Shown: positions 31,527-54,508 of the stretch, piece after piece | Layout: each line of letters begins with the position of its first letter | Position numbering within the stretch: the first letter of the stretch is position 1 | From: Saxidomus purpurata | Lineage: Eukaryota; Mollusca; Bivalvia; Venerida; Veneridae | Direction: 5' to 3' | Assembly: GCA_022818135.1 (NCBI GenBank) | Contig: JAFMSR010000005.1 | Location: 28,583,865 to 28,647,864 of the forward strand | DNA: 64,000 bases | Made by a program: the position numbers and the translations under genes | The notes under the pieces: model-generated | The model's input: only the letters and a program-made list of their open reading frames with translations | Told to the model about the DNA's origin: nothing | The model's database searches: none

Positions 31527-31766
31527 ATGTTCTATAAGATTTATCATAATTTATTCGCAATACAACTCACCATTTATCTCGTAGCCCCGATCAGGTTTAC
31601 TTGCCCCATGCACCCATATTGTCTTTATCAGGTACACATTGGCATAGATTATTTCAAATTCTCCTTTTTTCCCCATACAACAAAACTCTGGAATGGTCTG
31701 CCTCATCACATTGCTACTATGCCTAGTTTGAACTCTTTCAAACAGGCTGTTTCAGAATTAAACTAG
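31527..31766 (+). pseudogene. 3' end of a LINE (non-LTR retrotransposon) ORF2
   Basis: The frame reads MFYKIYHNL... and ends FSFFPHTTKLWNGLP...SFKQAV, then a stop. This matches the C-terminal signature of many animal LINE reverse transcriptases (MLYKI...YKFSFFPRTI..WN.LP...S...FK), as I recall it. Only the last ~80 residues are present. No reverse transcriptase core is visible upstream, so this is a 5'-truncated copy, the usual fate of LINE insertions. Confidence 0.7.
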
Positions 31767-32332
31767 ATCATTTACAGATTAAGGATGTTTTTATCACTTT
31801 TATCTGTCTGTCTATTCTACTATATCTGACATAAGTAAACAAACTGATTGCTTTTATTTTCACTCTTACACTATTTATAGGGAACTTTCCCTGTAGTATT
31901 TAGATGGTTTCCTCTCACTAATTAATACCCGAAAGAGAGGTGTGATAATATCAATGGATAGATAGGGAATGTTACATTTAATCTTAATATTTAATCTTAT
32001 GATTTTTCCTGTACATTTTTAGCCAGTCCTTGAGATTTCCAGTTAAAATTTGAAAATCTTGTGAAATGCATTAAAAATTCAAGGTGTTTTACATCCGTTT
32101 CTGACCTTAAGTAGGATCACTGATCTCCAGTCAGCAAAATAAGGTTCTGACTTCTGCAGAGAGCACTTATCTCAAATCTTTTCTCAATTTATAAAACATA
32201 TCTCAGTGTTTAGATGTCTACGTAAAAGCGGCAGCTTGAATTAAAATCAACTCTCAAGTCTGGTTTCCCTTACTTTGGTTTGTTAAATTAAAAAAAAAGG
32301 ATTAGTTAATGTTAAAGCAACTTAAATAAGAC

Positions 32333-32391
32333 AGTCTGCATTTTTTTCCTTTGATAAACCTTTATACTCTATACAGCTTTTTCCTTTTTAG
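32333..32391 (+). repeat. 59-bp direct repeat copy 1, TTC33 3' splice site
   Basis: The segment from AGTCTGCA to the AG at 32391 ends at the 3' splice site used before TTC33 coding exon 1. It is repeated at 32853-32911 with a single visible mismatch. Confidence 0.9.
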
Positions 32392-32418
32392 GTTACATGT
32401 ACAAGAACATAGGCAAAT

Positions 32419-35400
32419 ATGGCAGATAAAGGTGTACAGAAGTTTGGCTGGAAAAGAAAAATTGGAGCCCAAGTATCCAAGCCAACTTCCTCAGCATTTG
32501 AACAGGAAGCTAAAGAGGAAGAGGATATTTCATTATCTAATGGAGAAATTGATTGGCTGACACTTGTTCCAATTAAAAGGAGGACTGTGATTGGCTTAGA
32601 AGATGGATTTTCTAAGGCAAACAGACTAGTTAAAGAAGGAACAGTTCTAGCCAGTTCAGAAAGGTGCTTTTTAAATGCAATTTAACTGATTTGTTTTCGT
32701 TTGCCCTTTGAAATTACTTACAAAACTAATTATGGCAGTAGACTAGCATCAAATTAGATTTTGTTTTGATGAAGGCCATTACCACATATTTTGTACAGCC
32801 CTGGAATATCCATGCTGATTGGATTCAATGTTAGAGTAATTTGTGACTAGATAGTCTGCATTTTTTTCCCTTGATAAACCTTTATACTCTATACAGCTTT
32901 TTCCTTTTTAGCTGAATCAGTACAAAAATATGGCATTGCATTTGCAAATAAGATTCAAGTCTGTGCTTTCCATTGATAAATTAAAGTGAAATTTAATTAG
33001 TCACATACTTAGAATGTTGTACCAGTCTGCTGTACTCGCAGGGTCCTGTTCAAGACTTGATCACACTATATATAGCTCATAATATTATATAATATGCTTG
33101 AATCTTAAGAGGCTCCCTGGCTGCATGAATCTAAAGAGGCTCCCTGGCTGCATACAATTGTGATCATTTGGCAAACCTTACATTATTGCAGGTATTGGGA
33201 AGCATTAAAGAAATGGGAAGAGGCATTACAGTTTACACCATGTGATGAAAAAATACATGAGATGAAAGCTCAGGTAGTGTGACAGTGTCATTAAAAGAGA
33301 ACGTACATCATTCTGCAAATACATGTTTCCATTGTGAAAATGGTGTTAAGGTCACTCGAGCCAAATACTCAAGATAAGCTATTAGGATTGATGAATGATG
33401 GTTGTCTGGCTGATTGTTATTCACAGTTAAGATGTTAACAATCTAGCATTGTTTTTTTTACAAAAAATCTTACTGCAACTTAAACACAGTGTATTATTAT
33501 GGGTACAATATCCTAAATGAGTTTGATTACTGGCGGGATAAGGCTAGTATTTTTGTAGGTATTGCCCCTGATTAAATAAAACTATTGTTTGACCTAGTTT
33601 TCTCACTGGAAGCAAAATTTCTGAATCAGTCTTAAGCAGACCTGGGAGGAAATGTTTATGACCACAAAATCTTGGTTCAGTTGGATCATAAGCCTTGTCA
33701 GACAAGAAACTGGAAATCATGCTATATAGTTGACGTGTATTATCCTCTGGAAGCAAAAGTTACAATTACATCCAAACCTTAATTGAATGTGAATTGATGC
33801 ATGATCTCTGCCAAGTGCAGTTATGGTCACATGTTGCATCTTGATTTGGCAAAATGAATTATTTTAACTGAGCAAATCAAGACCCGCTGGGCTGTAATTG
33901 GGCTGTAGCAGATTAAAACTTTGGTTACTGTTGAAAAACTTTGTAGACAGAATTCATCATGTTCATTGTTGTTGTATTTGATTTTCATACAACTTGACCA
34001 TGTCAATTTTAGGCTTTGATGGAACTGTGTGAGGTATTTCCTGCAGTACAATCAGCAAAGAAAGCTGTGGAATACGCTCCCACATGGTGGGTTGCTCACC
34101 AAACATTGGGTAGGGCTTACCTTGGACTTGGAGAAGTTACAATGGTAATGTACTTTTTCAGAACTTTAAAAATCTTTTATGGTCAATATCTTGAGATTTA
34201 TTTGACCCACATACTTCATACTTTGTAGGATGATGGGTCTTACTGAGTAGACGATCACTACTGTTTTTGGGTTCAGTGGGATCAAAGGTCAAGGTCACGG
34301 TGAACCAAACTTTGAAAACTTTTTCCACTCAATATCTTATGATCTACACAACACAAAGTCTTCACACTGCATAGGATGATTGGTATTACTGAGTATAGGA
34401 TCCCTACAGTATTCTCTCTACAGGTCACAGTTTTCATTCTACTTTCATGATACTTGCTCAAAAAGGTCAAGGTCACTATGACCAGAACTTTGAAAATTAT
34501 TTCAGCTCAATATTTTGAGATCTAGTTATCAACAAAAGTTTTGGAACTTCATTGGTCTTCCTTAGAAAATGATTCCTACTGTTTTTAGGGTCAGTTGGTC
34601 AAAGTCAAGGTCACAGTGACCTCTGTCAGCTTTCCCTTGATTACATTGCATAAGATTTTCACAAAACGTTCTCAGTTCATGTGATCTGTCCATGTGGTAT
34701 ATAAATGATTTGCTTGCAGTAACTAGAGAACACTTATACTTGGGGTCCTAAATGTAGGACAAAAAGATAATTTTTATTGCCAAATTTGTAGTTCCTAGGT
34801 CAAAGGTCAGAGTCTGAGAGCACTTTTTAGCTCAACCTAGCATAAATGCTTGGGTTAAGATATATTTTTACCATTCATTAAGCAGAAATGGATCTAGGAT
34901 TCTCTAAACTATTGTTGCATGAATTATTTGAATCAATTTTTTGTCAAATTATTTCAGTCCATTCAAATTTTAGATAGCAGCTGAAATTAAAGCACTCCCA
35001 GTTTAAGATGTCTACTAAAACTGTATTGATTACAATGGTTTGGTTGCTTCACCTTTACTGCTGCTAAGTTTGTTCAGGCTTCTTAGACATTAGTCTACTG
35101 AAAATGGAGTCTACAGGCAGACCAGTCATCCAAAAAATTTTAACAGTATAAACTACAGATAGGTGTTTTAGTGACTGAGAACTAGGTCACTGGGTGAAAC
35201 AAACATACTACTGTAGTGAAAGTGATTCAATTATCTTCTCTGTATAGCATTGATACTAGGTCTGGAAATATGCTCTTGCTAGGATATGTAATAAAGGGGG
35301 ATAACATAGACTTGAGGCTGCTAGAGCTATGATTCTTGCATTAATTTAGTCAACTTCTGTCTATGTCTCCAAACATTATGTGAAGTTTCTACATAGTCTG

Positions 35401-35920
35401 GTCCCAGTAATGTTTTTTTCAAGTTATGCTTCAAAAAAAAAAGAAGAAAAGTTACTTGATTTCTAAATATGACCTTTATACATTTTATACTAGTTCACAT
35501 ACAGGTGGTATCTGTGGCATAGCAGAGCAAAATGAGTAATTTTTGCCCTCTTCTTGTTTTGCTATATTTTTCTCATGTAATAATTTTCATTGCTAGGCTG
35601 TTCAGAGTTTCTCCAGGGCAGTGCATTTAAATCCTGGAAACAAGGATTTGTGGGAAGAGGACCTGATGTGGGCATACTCTTTATTGCAAAAACGTCAAAA
35701 ACTTGAAGAGGAAAAGAAACAGTTGCTGACAGAAAGACTAGGGGGTGGAGTAAAAGTTGTTGAAGTTGGAAGTGACATAGAAACTGATGTTAGTGATGAT
35801 GAAAAAGCTATGAATATTTATAGACAAGTTCATAAACAGAGTGGCAAGAATAATGAAGGAAAGTCTATGAAAAATGTACCAATGAACTATATACAAATGA
35901 GGGACCCTTTGCCACCTTAA
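32419..35920 (+). CDS. TTC33: TTC33, tetratricopeptide repeat protein 33, four coding exons
   Basis: Coding exons are 32419-32663, 33192-33273, 34013-34144 and 35597-35920. All junctions are GT-AG and the phases chain (2, 0, 0) to 260 residues, close to 262 recalled for human TTC33. The N-terminus carries the family signature FGWKRKIG and then KRR. The TPR region includes YWEALKKWEEALQFTP, AVQSAKKAVEYAP, HQTLGRAYLGLGE and AVQSFSRAVHLNPGNKDLWEEDL, followed by a coiled Lys/Glu stretch and an acidic DVSDDEKA tail. The molecular role of TTC33 is poorly defined; TPRs are protein-binding helices, so it is probably an adaptor. ATG 32419 follows a 3' splice site at 32390-32391, so a non-coding first exon lies upstream. 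PIF1 lies divergently to the left. The C-terminus diverges from the vertebrate sequence, which is normal for this family. Confidence 0.9.
32853..32911 (+). repeat. 59-bp direct repeat copy 2, decoy 3' splice site in a TTC33 intron
   Basis: This is a near-identical copy of 32333-32391, including the pyrimidine tract and AG, placed in the intron after coding exon 1. It is followed, like the original, by a short A-rich leader and ATGGC, suggesting that part of the exon start was duplicated as well. Confidence 0.85.
34145..35596 (+). other. TTC33: TTC33 last intron with dispersed repeat
   Basis: This phase-0 intron contains, about 34200-34850, a degenerate tandem family with ACTGAGTAGAYGATC, CAAAGGTCAAGGTCA and CACTCAATATCTT blocks. 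The same family occurs at about 39950-40580. No coding signal in the intron. Confidence 0.7.
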
Positions 35921-36120
35921 ATATGGCTGCAGTTGACATTTTTTGTTTTAGTGATATCATATTTAACTTAAAAGAAACATAAAGCTTGTCCAGAGCATTT
36001 TAAATTGAAAAAGCTGTAAGGAATGAGTTAATACTTCATTGTTCACAGTTCACACATAGATAGATGACATTCAGAAGAAGACAACGAACCATAATTCTAG
36101 CAATGAAGGGTGACATATTA

Positions 36121-36560
36121 AAATCCTACCGTCTGTCCATCTGTGCGTCCCGACTTACAAATTTGTGTCCGGACTGTAACTTTGCCATGCATTGAAGGAT
36201 TTTAAAATAACTTGGCACAAATGTCTAGCACGTCAAGATGACATGTGGCATGCAAGACCTACGTCCCACTGGCGCCAGAGTACTGAACTGCCCTGTAATT
36301 TGAACAAAATACCAAAATATTACCTAGATAACACCCTATCATGAAAAAATACACAAATAAATGGTAAAAAGTCATTTCCTGACAGACCTGTTTGTTTTAT
36401 AATATATAACCGGGGTAAACGTTTTTTTTTTTGTTAGTTCTGTAACTTTGCCATGCATTGATTGATTTTGAAATAACTCTGCACAAATGTTCAGCACATC
36501 AAGACAATATGTTTTGTGCAAGGACCATGTCCCTACCTCAAAGGTCAAGGTCACACTTAG
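36121..36560. repeat. Dispersed repeat segment
   Basis: The GTCTGTCCATCTGTGCGTCC start is followed by two similar blocks around TTTGCCATGCATTGA (about 36182 and 36450). It ends near CAAAGGTCAAGGTCACACTT (36539). The duplicated blocks show it is an internally repeated mobile-type sequence, in a style I associate with bivalve genomes. Confidence 0.5.
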
Positions 36561-37696
36561 TGTTTAAAAGTAATGGAATACTGTATGCATGGTAGCTCTG
36601 TCATGCTTGTAAGGATTTTAAATTACATACCACCATTATTGAGCACGACCCTGATTAAAACTTTGAATGATGAAGGTCCATGCAGGACCGAAACCGGTTG
36701 ATTAATGAATAAAATTCTACTATCTTCTGGTGTTTGATGTGTTGTTCCTTTTATTCTATTTTATTGACCTGATTAAAACTTGTTAAGTTTTCATTTGCAG
36801 GAACAGATCTTGTGTTCTGTTCATCTGAAAATGTAGGCTTTGGAGAATCCAGCAGGAACCATCATATTACTGATGCTCTTTATCTAAAAAAGAGAGATTT
36901 ATGAAGTCAAATCAATAGATATGTATTGTTTCTTTAGGCAGAAAATGTAGTGCTATGCAGCTCTGCTGAATCAAGATATAGCATGCATGTTTTCAACTTT
37001 GTGGCAAAGAAACTCACTGGTGATTTTATTCCCATTATCACTATTAAGGGACATACCCTATAACTGATACAAATGTATCATACTAAATAACCTCCAAAAC
37101 ATAAAAAATAGAATCTATGGAAGTATTATTCCCAGTCATTAGAGAAGAAATCAGCGGTTTATAATATACTGCAGTACCGTAAACCATTCAATAATCTATG
37201 TAGAGTTGTTGTTGTACAATTAATGGGTGGATGTGATTTATTACAGAAGGCCTCTATATTGATTAATTGTGATAAAATGAGGCATTTTTCGCCATAGGTT
37301 CTTCTTTGAAATTGTATTTATTTATCGTTTGACGTTCATTAAACACAATCTATGTTTCGAGAATATAATCTGGTAGATGTAGGTAGTTCCTCTTTAAAAC
37401 CAATGTATAGTATATAATAATGAACATACTTACACTTGTGGTGTGCCACCTGCTAGTTAAATAATGGTGACAGTATGCCTACTTGCCGGGCATTAAAACG
37501 TAAGACTCGGAAGGTAAATGTGCTCAGATAGGTGTCTCATAAGTCAGAAATGTAAGGATGACACTATAATTAACAAGCACTTAACCTATTTATAAAATAA
37601 TGATAGAACAGCGTTTTAATAACTCTAAAATAATGTTTGTGTATATGTCACTTCTTCATGAAATAGTTTTTGTTGGAAGGCGTTTTACATTTTTAG

Positions 37697-39776
37697 CTCG
37701 ACTTTTTTAAGAAAAGAGGAGCTATCCTAGTTGCCTCGGTGTCCACGTTGGTGTCACACCTTGGTTAAGTTTTTTGTACCACCCCACTTTATTTCAAAAC
37801 TGTTAGAGGTATTGCTTTGAAACTTACCATACTTGTTTGCCATTATAACCGTCATTAACAGACAAGAGTACATAACTCTGTCAAGGTTTTTGTCAGAATT
37901 ATGGCCCTTTTTCAACTTCGAAAGTGCATTGAGCTTGGTAAAGTTTTTCGTACCACCCACCATAACAAGTATTGCTTTGAAACTTACCATACTTATTTAC
38001 CATCATTACTTCCATCCAAAGACAAGAGTACATAACTCTGAAAAGGTTTTTGTCAGAATTATGCCCTTTTTTAACTTAGAAAATACATTGAATAGGGATA
38101 AAATCCACTATTGACTTAGCCCTTTGAGATATTGCTTTGAAAGTTGGAATACTTGCTGCTTTGTAGGCAAAAGAAAGTAACTCTGTGAAGGATTTTTTTA
38201 ATTAAGACTCTTTATTGACATAGAATCTCGGTTAAGTTTTTCTTACCAGTCTACTTTTTGACTGAACTGTTTGAGATATTACTTTGAAAGTTGGAATACT
38301 TGTTTACCATCATGGTCCTCAAACATAGGCAGAAGAAGGTAACTTTGGCAAGGATTTTATTTGAATTTTGGCCCTTTTCGACTTAGAAACTCAGTTAAAA
38401 TTTTCATTCTTGTCCACTTGTTGACTTAACCATTTGAAATATTGCTTTGAAAGTTGGAATACTTATGTACCATCATGACACCTATCTGTAAGCAAGAGAA
38501 GAGAACTCTGTGAAAATGTTTCTTGATTTGTACTTAGAAATTCCTAGTTATCCCAAGGTAGGGGGAGTCCCGGTGGTGGTGGTGGTGGTGGTTGGTGGTG
38601 GTCGGTCGGTCGGTCGGTCGGTCGGTCGGGCGGTCTGTTGCATTTTCCTTGTCCGAGCATAACTTGAAAACTACTAGTTGGAACAATACAACTTCATACA
38701 AGGTCAAGCTATTGAGAGGAAGGCAGTGCACAAGAACTAAACTCCATCTTGACTAATACAGAGAGCCCTTTGTTACTTTTCCTTGTCCGGGCATAACTTA
38801 AAACTACTGGTTGGAATTCAAACAACTCAGCAATGGTCAAGCACATTGAGAGGAAGGCAGGCACAAGAACCATAACCCATCTTGACTAATTACAGAGTTA
38901 TTGCCCTTTGTTACTTTTCCTTGTCCGGGCATAACTGAAAACTACTGGTTGGAATCCAATACATTCCACACAAGGTCAAGCACAATCAGAGGAAGGCGGA
39001 CAAGAACCAACCACTGGTACAGAGAGCCCTTGTTACTTTTCCTTGTCCGACATAATTCAAAACTCTGGTTGGAATTCAATAAAACTTCATACAGTGGTCA
39101 AGCACAATGAAAAGGAAGTGCAGTGCAAAAGAACAAAACCCATCTTGACAATTACAGAGAGCCCTATTACTTTTCCTTGTCCGAACATAATCAAAACACT
39201 GGTTGGTATTCAAAAAACTTCATACAATGGTCAAGCACAATGAGAGGAATGTAGTGTTAAAGAACAAAACTCTATCTGACTCATTTTAGGGTTTGCCCTT
39301 TGTTACTTTAACTTGTCCAGAACATAATTTGAAAACTCTGGTTGGAATTCAAACAACTTCATACAATAGTCAAGCACAATGAGAGAAGTGCAGTGTACAA
39401 GAACCATAACTCTGTCTTGACAAATACAGAGATTGACAAGAACAATATCTCTTTTAGTTTGTTTGCAAGGTATTCTGTTACTACGAACTTCCTCAGTTTA
39501 TAAAGCAGTCTTTTGGGGGTATTAATCACATTTAGTGATAGCTCTAGTTAAAGTCCTCTGTGCAACTGGCACTGTCTTGCACATAATTATATCAACCACT
39601 TGAAGTATTCAGGGATATCAAACATTGAAGTTTGATAACTCTAGACTTAATTATTATCTTGCTACTTATGGCTCATGTTTATACAGATCCTTGTTTTGCC
39701 TTTAACTGTCAAAGTTTTGTTTTATTGGCGAGCACTAAAAAAGTTGAGCATGCTGTCCTACTGACAGCTCTTGTTT
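37697..39776 (+). mobile_element. Composite repeat with two internal tandem blocks and a 3' hairpin
   Basis: It begins AGCTCGACTTTTTTAAG after a T-run and ends with the hairpin GCTGTCCTACTGACAGC followed by TCTTG and another T-run. Inside are a block of about 37800-38530 built on TTGCTTTGAAA-TTACCATACTTG units, a (GGT)n(CGGT)n microsatellite at 38572-38634, and at least six copies of a unit marked by CTTTTCCTTGTCC at 122-138 base spacing (38648, 38782, 38920, 39042, 39176, 39312). No transposase. The shape resembles non-autonomous Helentron/DINE-type elements, but that is a hypothesis. Confidence 0.55.
38572..38634 (+). repeat. Microsatellite (GGT)n then (CGGT)n
   Basis: Simple GGT repeats pass directly into CGGT repeats. 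It lies inside the composite element and separates its two tandem families. Confidence 0.95.
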
Positions 39777-39949
39777 TTCAATATTGCTGAAATAAAATTC
39801 TGTGCCACATTTATATTGTGTACTTTTGCTTTTAAAGACAACATTAGGAACAATAATGGAATCATCAATTCCTTGATTACACTCGATCAGTTTTCAATCA
39901 ACTTCCATCAAACTTGCAAAGAAGCTCCCTGTAACATGTAGATGATCCC

Positions 39950-40580
39950 TATTCTTTTTTAGAGTCAAGGTCACAGTGACCTCTGTTATATTTTCCTTGA
40001 TAATGCTGTAAGGGTCACTGTTTCAATTCAACTTTCATCAAACTTCCTCAGAAGGTTCCTTGCAACTTGTATATGATCCTTGTTCTTTTTTAGGTCAAAC
40101 GTCAAGGTCACATAGACCTCCGTTAGATTTTCCTTGATAACACACTAGGGGTCACAGTTTGCATTCAACTTTCATCAAACTTCCTCAGAAGGTTCCCTAT
40201 CGATATTTGGGTTAGTATGTCAAAGTAACAATGACCTGAACTTTGAAAATCATTTCGGCTCAATATCTTGATGTCTATTTGACCCACAGTCTTCAAACTT
40301 CATAGGGTTATTAGTCTTACTGAGTAGATAATCCCTATTGTTTTTGGGGTCAAAGGTCAAGGCCACAGTCACAGTGACCTGAACTCTAAAAATATTTTCC
40401 ACTCAATATCGAGATCTACACCACCCACAGTCTTAAAACGTCATACGATGATCGGTCTTACTGAGTAGATGATCCCTACTCTTTCTGGGGGTCAGTTGGT
40501 CAAGGTCACAGTGAACTCTGATAAGGTTGCAAAAGATTTTCACAAAACTTACTCAGAATAGTCCAGTCAGACCAGTAGAG
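39950..40580. repeat. Diverged tandem repeats with GGTCA motifs
   Basis: Recurrent blocks include GTCACAGTGACCTCTGTTA, CTTTCATCAAACTTCCTCAGAAGG, CAAAGGTCAAGG and ACTGAGTAGATGATCCCTA. The ACTGAGTAGA and CACTCAATATC blocks also appear in the TTC33 intron at 34200-34850, so this is a dispersed family. No coding potential. Confidence 0.65.
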
Positions 40581-42479
40581 TGATACTGGCTATTTTGGGC
40601 CTCTTGTTTCTTTCTTTGAAGTAACTTGGGTTTACGTTTTTGAACACTTAAGAAGTCTCTTTCTTGTACTAACTCGTAGATGTCTGATAGGGACAGCAAA
40701 ATCATACATTAAAGGTGGTCAATCACATTTAAGCAACATTTGATGACAATTTTTACTTTTTGTATATTCTGTTAGAGATTTATTTTAGGAACAAAAAGAT
40801 TCCTTACATTGAGTTAGATCCCTATTGGAAATTTACATTTTATTAACTTTTATGAAATTTTGTTATTACTCCCCTTTAATATGAAAGTATTAAAAAAAGT
40901 TAGTATTAATTTTCTTTTTATTTCAATATAATTTCTACTTTTACATTTGCATTGGATAGATATACAAATATTTTAACATTCTGAACAAAAAGGCAAATTT
41001 TAAAACTGTGTGTAGCTTCTGAATTCATTTATTTTCAATCTATCTTGGTTGCACAACCAAGATAGGTAAAGGGAGGTAATAATATTTTTTGCATTTCTAA
41101 TGAATTCCATCTAAGTATATAATTGTTAATGCAAATATTTGACAAATGTGATACAATAGGTCTTATATTTATATCTTTTCTTAGGCAAAGTATGTGTATC
41201 AAATTTGTACTTATGATAAAATAACTCTATCTTGATTGGACAACCAGCATAAGGAAATCAAATTTTAAAAATACCTCCAGTGAAAATCTTACTTGAATTA
41301 AGCGCTAAGTGAACATAAATGAGTGTAAATGATCAGATGTTAAAGTTTCAAACAAATCTGTTACATGGCCAAAATCTGATTATCCACCTTTAAACCTGAA
41401 GTAGATTCTATTAAAATATTCTCTTTTGACTCCTCAAACCTTCCACCCAGCTTACAGATATTATATGAAGATGTAAAGTTTGAAACAGCTTTATACATGA
41501 AATTAGTATTCCAAGTACAAATTCAATTTTTTAGTTTTATAATGCATTAAATCAGGAATAAAAAGCACGAACATAATTTCACACTTCCGCAATCTGAAAA
41601 ATTGCTATTTTAAACCATTTATACTAAAATTTTACACAAAATCGAGCTAAATTTTCACGTTATCACATTTTTTCAACTTACTTTCTTTTTAAAACAATTA
41701 TTATTTTGACGATATCGTCACGATTTATGGAGTATATGTAATCACAAATCATAAGTAAAATGATTATCGCCGCCTAAATATGCCGCCATTTTGGATAACT
41801 TGTCAATAACATCAATTTCAGTCGCTCGAAAATGCATTTTTGAAAATTAAAACTGGATTTTTATTTGGTGATCACTACGGAGCAATCTTTGAACTATCTC
41901 TGTCATCAGAAAAAAATAAGATAATACTCAATCACAAAGAGTTTAGCTTCACATAACATACCCATTTACACTGTGTATCAACAACGGCGTCTCTACTGCT
42001 TCAAAGTCTCCGAACAATCATCCATTTATAACAGCTTATTTTGACCATTTGGTAAAAGAAAACAAAACGTTAAGATAAAAAAAATAAACTTAAACACTTA
42101 CCTCACATTTCAATATCACGATTAAATGAAAAATCGTTGTAATATACGGACCCTGATTAAATTGATAGAAAAAATAATTTTTACATGTAAATATTAAAAA
42201 TTTTGCAATTAAAAGCTGTTATCTTTCTTAGTATGAAACAGAAAAGCATGGGAGTGCTTATCTTCCTTTATCCAAATATGCTACTGTAACTTGATAAAAC
42301 AATTCATTTCAAATATCACTATATCTCACTTAAAAGTTATAACTGTTGAAAATGAATTGGGAATATTTCAATAGTTAGAACAAGTGGCAGAATTTCAAAA
42401 CATATTAACTTTTAGTTAGCTTCATATCTCCTTTTTCCACAACACAAAATGGCCCCGTTTTAACAATAAAAGAAATTAA

Positions 42480-42640
42480 TAACCTATTAATGGCTCAGCT
42501 GGGAACAGTGGCAGGGCCTCAATTTCTGTGTGCAATATGGGAGACAACTGCTTCGACTCTTCCTTTGCGCATGCGCAGTAAGGAAGCAGCTCGTATCCTC
42601 TCAGACTCATTTCTCCTTTCTGTGACATTTTCTCATCAAA
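42480..42640 (+). promoter_or_regulatory. TMEM38: Candidate TMEM38 promoter with NRF-1 palindrome
   Basis: TGCGCATGCGCA at 42566-42577 is a perfect 12-base palindrome that matches the NRF-1 consensus. It lies 64 bp before the start codon in a locally GC-richer stretch, followed by AAGGAAGC, an ETS-like core. This is the usual architecture of a housekeeping promoter. No TATA box was seen. Confidence 0.55.

Positions 42641-54508
<11,868 letters not shown>

Larger units (their letters stand above)
35921..42640. other. Gene-free region between TTC33 and TMEM38
   Basis: No coding exons were found. It holds repeats at 36121-36560 (dispersed), 37697-39776 (composite element) and 39950-40580 (diverged tandem family). 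From about 40600 to 42480 there is AT-rich unique-looking DNA with no visible feature, and the TMEM38 promoter lies at the end. Confidence 0.65.
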
